A DNA stretch of 64,000 bases from Chloroflexota bacterium. Lineage in GTDB: Bacteria > Chloroflexota > Anaerolineae > UBA1429. Location of the stretch: the NCBI GenBank assembly GCA_019873625.1, contig JAIOAW010000002.1, positions 62,001 to 126,000 of the forward strand, in the 5' to 3' direction. Numbering within the stretch: position 1 is the stretch's first letter; every line of letters begins with the position of its first letter. The notes below the pieces were generated by a model. The model did not search any database. It saw only the letters and a list, made by a program, of their open reading frames with translations, and had not been told where the DNA came from. The position numbers were made by a program, and so were the translations under genes. Positions 1-8,998 of the stretch are shown piece after piece.

Positions 1-921
1 CAAAAGGAGCGACCCCACCGCGCCCACGGCGACCAAAAGCGCGGCGCCTGCGACGATGGGCGCCTCGCGTTGGTGCGAGGAGCGGTGGAGCGCCAGGCCG
101 GCGAGGAAGGCGCCTAGCCCGCCGGCGAAGGGGACGACCGCCGCCCACGTCGCTGCCGCGCCCAAGCCTAGCCCCTGCACCTCCAGGAGGTAAGTGGGCG
201 CCCAAAGGCTAAGCGCATCTTTGATGATGCCCGAAAAGAAGCAGATGATCAGCCCCCAGCGCACTGCGGGTATGCCCAAAGTGCGGAAGGCCTCCTTCGG
301 GTTCCACGGGCCGGATTCCCGGCTCCGAAGGGTGAGCCGGCCGCGGGGGAAGGCGGGATCATCCTGCGCGTTGAGTACCCAGAGGAGCGTTCCGCCCAAG
401 AGGAGCGCCCCCGGCACCCAAAAGGCCGCGCGCCATCCCCAAGCGCTCACCAAACGGCCGGCGAGGACCCACGAAACCGCGTGCCCTGCCACGTAACAGG
501 GGGCAAAGAGCGCGGAGACGAGGCCGCGCTTTTCCGCCGGGAACCAACGGGAGAGCGTCTTGACGAGCGGCCCCCAGCCCATAGATTGCACCCAGCCGTT
601 CAGCCCCCAGATGAAGGCCATTGCCCCAAGGGCACCCAGAGAGCCGAAGAGGAGATTGAGAAAGGCCGAAAGGAACATCCCCAGCCCGACAAAAGCCCGT
701 GCCGAGATGCGATCCCCTAGGGACCCGTTCACCAATTGGCCGATGGCGTAACTCCAATACAGGGCGCTGCCGATGAGGCCCACAGTGGCCTTGCTCCAGC
801 CGAACTGGGCCTGGATGGCCGGCATAGCCACGGCGAGGTTCACGCGCCCCAGGTAAAAGGCAGCATAGGTAACCCAGCACAGGGCAAAAAGGCGCCAACG
901 GGGTGCGAGGCGTTCGTTCAT
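1..921 (-). CDS. MFS transporter, OPA (GlpT/UhpT)-like, truncated by the window edge
   Basis: My reverse-strand translation from ATG at 921: MNERLAPRWRLFALCWVTYAAFYLGRVNLAVAMPAIQAQFGWSKATVGLIGSALYWSYAIGQLVNGSLGDRIS... The frame checked open at several points and runs to position 1. It is absent from the ORF track because it has no stop inside the window. Confidence 0.85.
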   Translation of the reverse strand, partial: MNERLAPRWRLFALCWVTYAAFYLGRVNLAVAMPAIQAQFGWSKATVGLIGSALYWSYAIGQLVNGSLGDRISARAFVGLGMFLSAFLNLLFGSLGALGAMAFIWGLNGWVQSMGWGPLVKTLSRWFPAEKRGLVSALFAPCYVAGHAVSWVLAGRLVSAWGWRAAFWVPGALLLGGTLLWVLNAQDDPAFPRGRLTLRSRESGPWNPKEAFRTLGIPAVRWGLIICFFSGIIKDALSLWAPTYLLEVQGLGLGAAATWAAVVPFAGGLGAFLAGLALHRSSHQREAPIVAGAALLVAVGAVGSLLL

Positions 922-1697
922 CAGGGCCGAGCAGGGCGCAACATCGTGATCCCCTCACGCACGCCACGGATGACGGTGAGGCTCACGAATTCGGGGATGG
1001 CCGCGCGGATCTCCTCGTCGCCATAGTTCATCGCCACCAAGCGCCGAATCTCATCGCACTGGCGTTCCAAAAGCGCGTTTTGGGCCTCAACGCGGGGCGT
1101 ATTCACATAGAGGGAAAAGGCCCCTTCACGGAGGGCTTGGGCTAGTTCCCATTCGGTGTGCACGGGGCGGTGGAGGTCCAGGGCATACATCCCCAAGGAA
1201 TCAATATGGTGCCCATCGGAGGCCGCGGTGACGGGCAAGCCCAACTTGAGTGCAAGGGCGCGCCCCCGCCGCGAGGTATGCTCGTAGATGTTGCTCGACA
1301 TAATCTCAATGCCGTCTACCGGGTGCTCCTCCAGCCAGGAAGGCACGTCGGGGTGGTAGCGATAGGGGTGGGCGAGCACCACGGCGCCCCCGCGCGTATG
1401 CACTTCGCGCACTAGGCGTGCCCCATCGCGGCGCAGGGCGATGAGGGCCTCATCTACGGGGCCGTAGACGAGGAGATCCTCCCCCTCGGCCGTGGTAAAC
1501 TCGGCGCCGCGCAGGAGCACAATCTGCGGGTAACGCGCTTGAAGGCTGGCCAGTTCCTCGGCTGGCCAGAAAACGTTGTGCTCGGTCAAGACGAGGGCCT
1601 CTAACCCCTCGGCGATGGCACGCTCGACCATCTCCTCGGGCGTGGAACGGCCGCACTCGGAATAACGGCTGGTGTGAACGTGGATATCTATGCGCAT
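921..1697 (-). CDS. PHP-domain metal-dependent phosphoesterase
   Basis: The ORF 921..1820 has an internal start MRIDIHVHTSRYSECG; DIHVHT plus later H/D motifs (LAHPYRYHPD, SDGHH) are typical of PHP. The stop overlaps the MFS start (TGATG). Confidence 0.8.
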   Translation of the reverse strand: MRIDIHVHTSRYSECGRSTPEEMVERAIAEGLEALVLTEHNVFWPAEELASLQARYPQIVLLRGAEFTTAEGEDLLVYGPVDEALIALRRDGARLVREVHTRGGAVVLAHPYRYHPDVPSWLEEHPVDGIEIMSSNIYEHTSRRGRALALKLGLPVTAASDGHHIDSLGMYALDLHRPVHTEWELAQALREGAFSLYVNTPRVEAQNALLERQCDEIRRLVAMNYGDEEIRAAIPEFVSLTVIRGVREGITMLRPARP

Positions 1698-1731
1698 GTG
1701 ATGCCTAGCCTCATCGTAAAATGCACGCCCT

Positions 1732-1760
1732 ATTATAGGCGGGGCAAACCGTATGGCGAA
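1732..1760 (-). promoter_or_regulatory. Putative promoter of the PHP gene
   Basis: Reverse strand TTCGCC-N17-TATAAT, 35 nt upstream of ATG at 1697. Confidence 0.4.
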
Positions 1761-1821
1761 ATGGCAGCCCTTGGGCGAAATAGGCCAAATCGCCGCGAAA
1801 CCTTCTGACAGCCCCTTCAAG

Positions 1822-1850
1822 ATGACAACGCACCGCGAATACGATACAAT
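1822..1850 (+). promoter_or_regulatory. Putative promoter of the UDP-sugar dehydrogenase gene
   Basis: ATGACA-N17-TACAAT upstream of ATG at 1888. Confidence 0.5.
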
Positions 1851-1887
1851 ACGGCGCGTTGATCACCTTGACGAGGCGAGGGAAGGG

Positions 1888-3192
1888 ATGAGCCGCATTT
1901 GCATCATCGGGGCCGGGTACGTCGGGCTGGTAACGGGCGTTTGCTTTGCCGATTTGGGGCATAATGTCATCTGCCTGGATGTTGACGAGGCCAAGATCGA
2001 GAACCTCAAACGGGGCATCCCGCCCATCTACGAACCGGGGCTGGAGGAGATGCTCAACCGCAACCTGCAAGCGGGGCGGTTGCGATTCACCACCTCATAT
2101 CCGGAGGCCTTGGCGGATGCAGAGTTTGCGTTTATCGCCGTGGGCACGCCTTCCGGCGTGGATGGCGAGGCCGATTTGCGGTACGTGCGCGCCGTGGTAG
2201 AGGCCATCGCCGACACGGTGGATCACCCTATCTGCATCGTGAACAAATCCACAGTGCCCGTGGGCACGGGAGACTGGGTGGCCGATGTCATCCGCAAACG
2301 CCGCGCGGGGCGCGATTTGGAGTTTGCCGTCGTCTCCAACCCCGAATTCCTGCGCGAAGGCTCGGCCATCAACGATTTTATGAACCCCGACCGCATCGTG
2401 CTGGGGTCGCTCGACCGCGAGGCGGCCAACCAGGTGGCCCAACTCTATCTGAGCCTGCGCTGCCCCATTATGATCACCGACCTGCGCACGGCCGAGATGA
2501 TCAAGTACGCCTCTAACGCTTTTTTGGCGACGCGCATCTCCTTCATCAACGAGATCGCCAATATCTGCGAAGAACTGGGCGCCGACGTTCAAGAGGTGGC
2601 CGCCGGGATGGGCTACGACAAGCGCATCGGGCGCGCCTTTTTGGATGCCGGCTTGGGCTGGGGCGGCAGTTGCTTCCCCAAAGACGTCAAAGCCCTGGCG
2701 CATATGGCCGTGTTGCACGGCACGCACCCCCAGTTGTTGCAAGCCGTGATGGATATCAACCGCAATCAGCGGCGGCGCGTGGTGATGCGGCTGCGCAAGG
2801 AATTGGGCACCCTCAACGATAGGACGATCGGCATTTTGGGGCTTTCGTTCAAACCGAATACGGACGATCTCCGCGAGGCGCCGGCTTTGGAGGTGATCCA
2901 CCTCTTGCAGGTGGAGGGGGCGATCATCCGCGCCTACGATCCGGCGGCAATGAAAGAGGCGGCGCGCATTTTGCACAACGTCACCCTGTGTGAAACGCCC
3001 TACCAGGTGGCCGAGGGAGCCGATGCGCTCGTCCTGTGCACGGAGTGGAACGAGTTCAAATCGCTCGATTTCGAGCGCATCAAGCGGGCTATGCGCACGC
3101 CCCTCATTATGGATGGCCGCAACCTGTGGGACCCCAAACGTCTGCGGGCGCTGGGCTTTACCTACCTGGGCGTGGGCCGGGGCACGGGATAA
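1888..3192 (+). CDS. UDP-glucose/GDP-mannose dehydrogenase family protein
   Basis: [34 protein letters not shown] (Rossmann), [14 protein letters not shown] catalytic Cys motif, [16 protein letters not shown]. Confidence 0.95.
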   Translation: MSRICIIGAGYVGLVTGVCFADLGHNVICLDVDEAKIENLKRGIPPIYEPGLEEMLNRNLQAGRLRFTTSYPEALADAEFAFIAVGTPSGVDGEADLRYVRAVVEAIADTVDHPICIVNKSTVPVGTGDWVADVIRKRRAGRDLEFAVVSNPEFLREGSAINDFMNPDRIVLGSLDREAANQVAQLYLSLRCPIMITDLRTAEMIKYASNAFLATRISFINEIANICEELGADVQEVAAGMGYDKRIGRAFLDAGLGWGGSCFPKDVKALAHMAVLHGTHPQLLQAVMDINRNQRRRVVMRLRKELGTLNDRTIGILGLSFKPNTDDLREAPALEVIHLLQVEGAIIRAYDPAAMKEAARILHNVTLCETPYQVAEGADALVLCTEWNEFKSLDFERIKRAMRTPLIMDGRNLWDPKRLRALGFTYLGVGRGTG

Positions 3193-3222
3193 GGGCGTTC
3201 AAAACCTTCCGAACGCCCTTTG
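3191..3222 (+). terminator. Rho-independent terminator-like hairpin after the UDP-sugar dehydrogenase gene
   Basis: Perfect 10-bp inverted repeat aagggcgttc / gaacgccctt with a 10-nt loop. Confidence 0.6.
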
Positions 3223-3230
3223 GGGCAGAT

Positions 3231-3259
3231 TTGACAGGATTTCAGAACTGTCTTATAAT
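3231..3259 (+). promoter_or_regulatory. Full-consensus sigma70-type promoter
   Basis: TTGACA (3231-3236)-N17-TATAAT (3254-3259), a perfect match to -35/-10 consensus and spacing. Confidence 0.9.
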
Positions 3260-3264
3260 ATCTT

Positions 3265-3476
3265 TGCTTGCTTGGAACGGTCATCAGCAAGCGCTGAGAA
3301 ATCCCCACGGATCTCGAGTTTCTGCCCCATAGTTCCTTCCTGAACGCTGGACGTAGGACTCTCCCCGAACAGGGCGCTCTCAGGTGGGGCGTTTTTTGCC
3401 CAGGCATCCTCAGGGCCTGCGCAGAGGGCGCGCCCACAAACCCTGACCGTACTCAACAACAAAAGGAAGTGAACGA
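3265..3476 (+). ncRNA. Structured 5' leader or candidate small RNA upstream of the RRM gene
   Basis: About 210 nt non-coding between a consensus promoter and ATG at 3477. Contains hairpin GAGaaATCC-ccac-GGATCTC (from 3296), closing helix gcccca (3324-3329)/tggggc (3385-3390) followed by GTTTTTT, and a second hairpin tcaggg (3410-3415)/ccctga (3441-3446). Confidence 0.5.
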
Positions 3477-3788
3477 ATGGGTACGAAACTGTATGTCGGC
3501 AATCTCTCTTATCAAACCACCTCCGCCCAGTTAGAGGCGTTGTTCTCTCAGGCGGGCGAAGTGACCGAGGCGACCGTCGTCGAAGATCGGATGACGGGCC
3601 GCTCGCGGGGCTTTGGCTTCGTGGAAATGGCCAACAAGGCGGATGCCGCCGCGGCCATCGAGCGCTTTAACGGCTCTCAGATGGACGGGCGCACGCTGAA
3701 CGTGGCGGAGGCTCGCCCCCGCGAGGACCGCGCCCCGCGCAGCGAACCCCGCAGCAACAATACTACCCGCGGAAGTCGCCGCTGGTAA
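3477..3788 (+). CDS. RRM-domain RNA-binding protein
   Basis: KLYVGNLSYQTT (RNP2) and RSRGFGFVEM (RNP1); short protein with charged tail, as in cyanobacterial-type Rbp proteins. Confidence 0.95.
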   Translation: MGTKLYVGNLSYQTTSAQLEALFSQAGEVTEATVVEDRMTGRSRGFGFVEMANKADAAAAIERFNGSQMDGRTLNVAEARPREDRAPRSEPRSNNTTRGSRRW

Positions 3789-3850
3789 GCCGCAAGGCAA
3801 AACATCCCCTTGGGGGCATCGCTGAGGAGATGCCTCTCCGGTGAGGAATC

Positions 3851-3891
3851 AAACCGTCCGCTGGGAAGCACCCAGCGGACGGTTTCTTTTG
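3851..3891 (+). terminator. Rho-independent terminator of the RRM gene
   Basis: Perfect 15-bp stem aaaccgtccgctggg/cccagcggacggttt, loop aagca, followed by ctttt. Confidence 0.85.
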
Positions 3892-3956
3892 CCCAGGCCC
3901 ACGGCCTGGGGTTATTCCCGAAGCCCTCCCTCCAGGAGGACGTAATCGCTCCCTCA

Positions 3957-4226
3957 TCACCCGGGGGTTTCGAGGTAGCGCAGGTCTTGGCTCTGCGCTA
4001 CGGCCGCGCGCACTGCATCTTTGATGGCAAAATAGGAGCGGCTGCTCTCGACCTCGCCAGAGATGCCCAATTCGGCCATCAGGCGCTGAACGAGGGCGCC
4101 GATGGTTACGCCCAGGCGCTGGTTGGGCGGCTGCTCGGCCAAAAGGGCCTGCACGGCCTCGCGGACGCGTTCCGGCGTAACCTTTTGGAGCGCTTCGCGC
4201 CAAGGTTCCACGCTCTTATCGCTCAT
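3957..4226 (-). CDS. Small hypothetical protein (paralog A of a pair)
   Basis: MSDKSVEPWREALQKVTPERVREAVQALLAEQ...AIKDAVRAAVAQSQDLRYLETPG; RBS-like ggagggaagag before ATG. Confidence 0.6.
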   Translation of the reverse strand: MSDKSVEPWREALQKVTPERVREAVQALLAEQPPNQRLGVTIGALVQRLMAELGISGEVESSRSYFAIKDAVRAAVAQSQDLRYLETPG

Positions 4227-4260
4227 CTCTTCCCTCCAGGAAGAGGATATCCGGGCTTCA

Positions 4261-4509
4261 TCAAGCGTCTCCGGGCACATAGCGCAACCCCGGTATCTGG
4301 GCTACGCGCTCCTGCACGGCGCGCCGCAGGGCGAGTTCGGCGCGCCCGCCTTCCGGCCCTTCGGGCAGGGGGCGCCCCTCGAGAAGCGCCTCGAGCAGGG
4401 TGGGCCAGGCCACGCTGGGGCCGGCGCCTTCGTCTCGCGCCAGGCGGCGAACGAGCGCCGCGAGGCGCTCATCGGTCAGGTTTTTGAGGATGCTTTCGGT
4501 GCGTTCCAT
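4261..4509 (-). CDS. Small hypothetical protein (paralog B of a pair)
   Basis: MERTESILKNLTDERLAALVRRLARDEG...ALRRAVQERVAQIPGLRYVPGDA; alignable to the neighbouring ORF along most of its length. Confidence 0.6.
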   Translation of the reverse strand: MERTESILKNLTDERLAALVRRLARDEGAGPSVAWPTLLEALLEGRPLPEGPEGGRAELALRRAVQERVAQIPGLRYVPGDA

Positions 4510-4539
4510 AGGCTCTCCTTTGCCGAATGATGGGGCCGC

Positions 4540-6135
4540 TCACAGGAGGATGATGCTCGCGATGAGCCAGGCCGCCAGCAACACAAAGAGTACGGCCGTG
4601 GCCAGTTTGACGGCCGCCGCATGGCGGTTCATCCACTCGATTAACTGCTGAGAGGAGGTACCCCAATACACCGCCAGGAACACGACGATGAGCGGCAAGA
4701 TGAACATCACGTTATAGATGAGAAGGGCTAGGCTGGCCCGCGTGCGCCACTCCGGAATGCCCAGCATAAAGATCACGGTGGGCAAGTAGACCTGCCCCGT
4801 GCAGGCCAGTTCGACGATTGAGACGCCCAACCCCAACAGGAACGAACTGAACACAAAGCGCCGAGCGCCCGTACCCTCGCGGATAAGGCGTTTGCTCACG
4901 TTGCGCAGGCTCTCCGGCAGTTTGAGGGTCATATCGGCCAGGCGCCCCGCCTTGGCCTTGAAATAATCCATCACGCTGCCGTAGGCCAGCCCCAGGCAAA
5001 GGATCGCCGTCAGACCGTACACCCATTTGCCGATGGCCTGCAAGAAGGGCAGGGCGGCCAAGGCCCTCAAGAAGCCGAACCCCACACCCAAATAGGCCAA
5101 AAAGACCCCCGCGGTAAAGGCCCCTCCCGTGGCCAAGAGCGCCGCCCCTTGGCGCTTGCGGATGGAGAGGTAGGAGATGAGAAAGATCATCGTGGCAAAG
5201 GCGCAAGGGTTGACGCCATCCAGCAACCCGGCGCCTGCGATGGTCAAAAGGCCTAGGGAACGGAAGCGCTCGACGATGGTCTTTTCGGCCTCTGCCTTCT
5301 GAGATTCCCAGCCGGCCCAACTCTCGGGCAGGCCCGTTTCCAGGTAAGGGGCGATGAGCGCCTCGATTTCTCGCGCCCGCACCTGCGTACCCAGAAGGCA
5401 TTGATGATCCACAAACAGGCTGGGCGCCGTCAGGTGTTTGGCCTCCGGCACGTTGGCCTGGATGCAGAGGTACTGGTTCAAGGTGGCATCTTTTTGCACG
5501 TCAAAGCGGTGGATCTTGACCTGGGGGTACTTGGCGGCGATGTATTCCAGGTCATGCTCGGAGCGTTCGCATTCGTCGCAGCCCGGTTTGGAAAAGTAGG
5601 CGATGTGGATTTCCGGCAGGGCCTCGCCCGACGCGGCTTGGCCGGCCGGCGGGGCGGGCGTGGGCGAGCCACCTTCCGGTGTGTTTATGCCCCCTTGGGC
5701 AAGGGACTCTTCGATGAGGCCCGGCAGGCGGGCGCGGATCTCCTCCGGGCCGATGAGCACGTCCTCGCCGAGGATGATCGCCGGAATGCTCGTAACCACC
5801 ACGCCCCGCGCGTCTTCCATATCCATCAGGCGCTCCAGGCCATCCGCCGTGGAGAGGTCGTATTCCTCTATCTCGATTTGCGTGCCGTATTGGGCGAGGA
5901 GCGGTTCGATGACCTCGCGATGAATCTCCTGACAGGAGGTGCACCGTGGGTCGGAAAAGTAGAGGAAGCGCACCACCCCCTCAGCCCTGGTGGGCCTCGC
6001 CGCAAGGCCCACCAGGATGAGAACCATCGCGATGCCGTAGAGAACCCTCCGCCACAGAGAGCGATCTGTTAGCCAAGACCAGTTTCGAAATGGCATAGTC
6101 TCCAATGTAGTACGTAAGGGATGCTGATGCTCCAA
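4540..6135 (-). CDS. Double thioredoxin-like domain fused to a CcdA/DsbD-like transmembrane domain
   Basis: Two CxxC domains (YFSDPRCTSCQEIH; YFSKPGCDECERSE) followed by a multi-helix CcdA-like region (AGLLDGVNPCAFATMIFLISYLS...ACTGQVYLPTVIF). Confidence 0.85.
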   Translation of the reverse strand: MEHQHPLRTTLETMPFRNWSWLTDRSLWRRVLYGIAMVLILVGLAARPTRAEGVVRFLYFSDPRCTSCQEIHREVIEPLLAQYGTQIEIEEYDLSTADGLERLMDMEDARGVVVTSIPAIILGEDVLIGPEEIRARLPGLIEESLAQGGINTPEGGSPTPAPPAGQAASGEALPEIHIAYFSKPGCDECERSEHDLEYIAAKYPQVKIHRFDVQKDATLNQYLCIQANVPEAKHLTAPSLFVDHQCLLGTQVRAREIEALIAPYLETGLPESWAGWESQKAEAEKTIVERFRSLGLLTIAGAGLLDGVNPCAFATMIFLISYLSIRKRQGAALLATGGAFTAGVFLAYLGVGFGFLRALAALPFLQAIGKWVYGLTAILCLGLAYGSVMDYFKAKAGRLADMTLKLPESLRNVSKRLIREGTGARRFVFSSFLLGLGVSIVELACTGQVYLPTVIFMLGIPEWRTRASLALLIYNVMFILPLIVVFLAVYWGTSSQQLIEWMNRHAAAVKLATAVLFVLLAAWLIASIILL

Positions 6136-6141
6136 ATATCC

Positions 6142-8985
6142 CTAGCGCATAACACGGCGCATAACCCATTTGGTAATCTCCGCCGCGATGGACGGGACGA
6201 GCAAAAGCGGCAGGACGATTTCCCACTGCGCCCAGCCCAAAGGCGCCGTGCCAAAGACGGGCTGGAGGAACGGAACATACACGACGGCCACCAGGAGCAG
6301 GAACGACGTAGCCACGGCATAGAACATATAGGGGTTGCTCAAAAAGCCGAGTTCAAAGATCGAACGCCGCTCCGAGCGCGAGGTAAAGGCGCGGAGCAGT
6401 TCCGAAAAGGAGAGCGTGACGAAGGCCATCGTGTGGGGCATCGCCTCCAAATGGCCGAACCGGCGCAGCCCGATGAGATAAGCCGTCAGCACTGCTGCGG
6501 TGATGGCTACCGTTTGTACGGCAATGCCCACCCACATAGACCGGTTGATGACGGGTTCTTTGGGCGGGCGAGGGGGGCGATCCATAATATCCGGCTCGCC
6601 CTTTTCCATCCCCAAGGCCAGGGCCGGCGCGCCGTCGGTGATGAGGTTCAACCATAGGAGTTGGATGGCATTCAAGGGCGAAGCGAGGTTGGCCATAATG
6701 GCGAGAAAGATCACCATAATCTCGGCGATGTTGCAGGAGAGGAGGTAATATACGAACTTGCGGATGTTCGAATAGATGACGCGCCCCTGCTCCACCGCGG
6801 CGACGATGCTGGCATAGTTATCGTCCGTCAGGACCATATCGGAGGCCTCTTTGGCCACATCAGTGCCCGTGATGCCCATAGCCACGCCGATATCGGCCTT
6901 CTTCAACGCGGGGGCGTCATTCACGCCATCTCCCGTCATGGCCACGATATCGCCATTGCGTTGGAGGGCCTCGACGATGCGCAGTTTGTGCTCTGGGGAG
7001 ACGCGGGCATAGACGAGGGTGCGGCGCACCTCTTCATCGAGTTCGGCATCGCTCATCGCCTGGAGTTCCGCGCCGGACCGCACGGGGTCGTCGGGGCCGA
7101 TGAGGCCGATTTGCTGGGCGATGGCACGCGCCGTCAGGGCGTAATCTCCGGTGATCATCATCGTGCGGATGCCGGCCCGCTTGGCCGTCTCCATCGCCGG
7201 CTTGACCTCCGGCCGCGGCGGGTCAATCATCCCCACCAGGCCCACAAAGGTAAAGTCGCGCTCGATCTCTTCTGGCTCGCTGCCGTTGAACCCCTCGGGC
7301 GCCAAGCGGTAAGCCAACCCCAAGACGCGCAAAGCCTGGGCGGTGAGGGCCTGGTTGGCCTGAAGGATGCGGGCGCGCAGGTCGTCCGTCAGGGGGAGGC
7401 GCTCGCCGCGCATCGTCTGGTAATGGGTGCACAGGTCGAGGAGGACGTCTGGCGCGCCTTTGCTCACGGCCACCTCCCAATCTTTGACGGAGGCGTCATA
7501 GAAGGGGCTGACGTCTTCCGGGTCGGGCTGGAGGATGCGGTGCACCGTGGTCATCCGCTTGCGGCGGGAGTCGAAGGGCACCTCACCCACGCGGGGGTAG
7601 GCCACCTCGAGCCTCTCGCGCGTGGCGCCCGCCTTGGCGGCGGCCACGAGGAGGGCCGTCTCGGTGGGGTCGCCCACCAGACGGTAGCCCCGGGCGCTAT
7701 CGCCATCCGGCTCGATGACGGCGTCGTTGGCGAGGGTGGCGATCCAGAGGGCGATGGAGGCGGCGGGGTAGTCTCTCAGGCGGATGGGCTGACCGTCGAG
7801 GCGGAAGGCCTCGCCATTTTGGGCGTCAGCCACTTCGATGGTCGTGCCGTCGGCCCAGATGCGCGTGACGGTCATCACGTTCTGGGTGAGGGTGCCCGTC
7901 TTATCGGAGCAGATGATGGTGGTGGAGCCGAGGGTCTCCACCGAGGCCAGGCGGCGGATGAGGGCGTGGCGGCGCACCATCTCGCGCATCCCCAGGGCCA
8001 GGGTGATGGTAACTACGGCGGGCAGGCCCTCGGGCACGGCGGCCACGGCTAGGCTCACGGCGATGATGAACATATCCGTAACGTATTTGCCAAAGTGGGC
8101 CTTCTCCGAGGCGGGGATATGGATGACGCCCTCGATGAAGACGATGGCGCAGATGACCAAGGCGCCGATGCCCAACACCTTGCCGAGTTGGTCGAGGCGC
8201 CGCTGGAGGGGGGTCGTCTCCTGCTCGACGCGCTGGAGCATCGTGGCGATGAGGCCGATTTGGGTGTGCATCCCCGTGCTCGTGACGATGCCCAGGCCGC
8301 GGCCGTAACTCACCACGGTGCCCATAAAGGCCGTATTGTGGCGGTCGCCCAAGGAGGCATCCTGGCGCAGGATGAGGTGCGCATCCTTTTCTACGGGCAC
8401 CGATTCTCCCGTCAGCGCGGCCTCTTCGATGCGCAGGTTGACCGTCTCGATGAGGCGCAAATCTGCGGGGACATAATTCCCCGCCGTGAGCACGACGAGG
8501 TCGCCGGGCACCAACTCGCGGGCCGGCACGGTGAGGTGGCGGCCGCCGCGGATGACCTGGGCCTCTGGCGCGGCGAGTTTTTTGAGGTTTTCCAGGGCGG
8601 CCTCGGCGCGGCCCTCTTGGATGAGGCCCAAGACGGCGTTGAGGATGACGATGGCGAGGATGGCCGCGCTCTCGATATAGTCTCCGAGGACGGCGGAGAT
8701 GACGGCGGCCACGATGAGGAGGATGACGATAAAGTTGTTGAACTGGTTCCAGAGGCGCTGCCAGAAACTGGGCCTTGGCGCCTCGGCGAGTTCGTTGGGG
8801 CCGTATTGGGCCAGGCGGCGGGCGGCCTCCTCGGGGCTTAGGCCCTCTTTGGGCGAGGTGCCGAAACGCGCGCAGATCTCCTCCACCGAAAAGGCGTGCC
8901 AGGCGATCTGTTCCGTTTCGGGCTGGGCGAACCCATTGTTCTCACGAGGCAACGGCGAAGCGGCGGTCATTTTCGAAACCTCCAT
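6142..8985 (-). CDS. Cation-transporting P-type ATPase, Ca2+/SERCA-like P2 type (copy 1)
   Basis: ICSDKTGTLTQN, TGES, MTGDGVNDAPALKKADIGVAMG, PEGLPA in M4, QLLWLNLITDGAPALALG in M6. Confidence 0.95.
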   Translation of the reverse strand: MEVSKMTAASPLPRENNGFAQPETEQIAWHAFSVEEICARFGTSPKEGLSPEEAARRLAQYGPNELAEAPRPSFWQRLWNQFNNFIVILLIVAAVISAVLGDYIESAAILAIVILNAVLGLIQEGRAEAALENLKKLAAPEAQVIRGGRHLTVPARELVPGDLVVLTAGNYVPADLRLIETVNLRIEEAALTGESVPVEKDAHLILRQDASLGDRHNTAFMGTVVSYGRGLGIVTSTGMHTQIGLIATMLQRVEQETTPLQRRLDQLGKVLGIGALVICAIVFIEGVIHIPASEKAHFGKYVTDMFIIAVSLAVAAVPEGLPAVVTITLALGMREMVRRHALIRRLASVETLGSTTIICSDKTGTLTQNVMTVTRIWADGTTIEVADAQNGEAFRLDGQPIRLRDYPAASIALWIATLANDAVIEPDGDSARGYRLVGDPTETALLVAAAKAGATRERLEVAYPRVGEVPFDSRRKRMTTVHRILQPDPEDVSPFYDASVKDWEVAVSKGAPDVLLDLCTHYQTMRGERLPLTDDLRARILQANQALTAQALRVLGLAYRLAPEGFNGSEPEEIERDFTFVGLVGMIDPPRPEVKPAMETAKRAGIRTMMITGDYALTARAIAQQIGLIGPDDPVRSGAELQAMSDAELDEEVRRTLVYARVSPEHKLRIVEALQRNGDIVAMTGDGVNDAPALKKADIGVAMGITGTDVAKEASDMVLTDDNYASIVAAVEQGRVIYSNIRKFVYYLLSCNIAEIMVIFLAIMANLASPLNAIQLLWLNLITDGAPALALGMEKGEPDIMDRPPRPPKEPVINRSMWVGIAVQTVAITAAVLTAYLIGLRRFGHLEAMPHTMAFVTLSFSELLRAFTSRSERRSIFELGFLSNPYMFYAVATSFLLLVAVVYVPFLQPVFGTAPLGWAQWEIVLPLLLVPSIAAEITKWVMRRVMR

Positions 8986-8998
8986 AGATTGGGATGGC

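Noticed and set aside
6661-8052. 463-aa + strand ORF (and twin 9867..11405, 512 aa)
   Set aside because: Antisense shadow of the P-type ATPase genes in GC-rich DNA; the His/Gly/Asp-rich composition is typical of reverse-frame artefacts.
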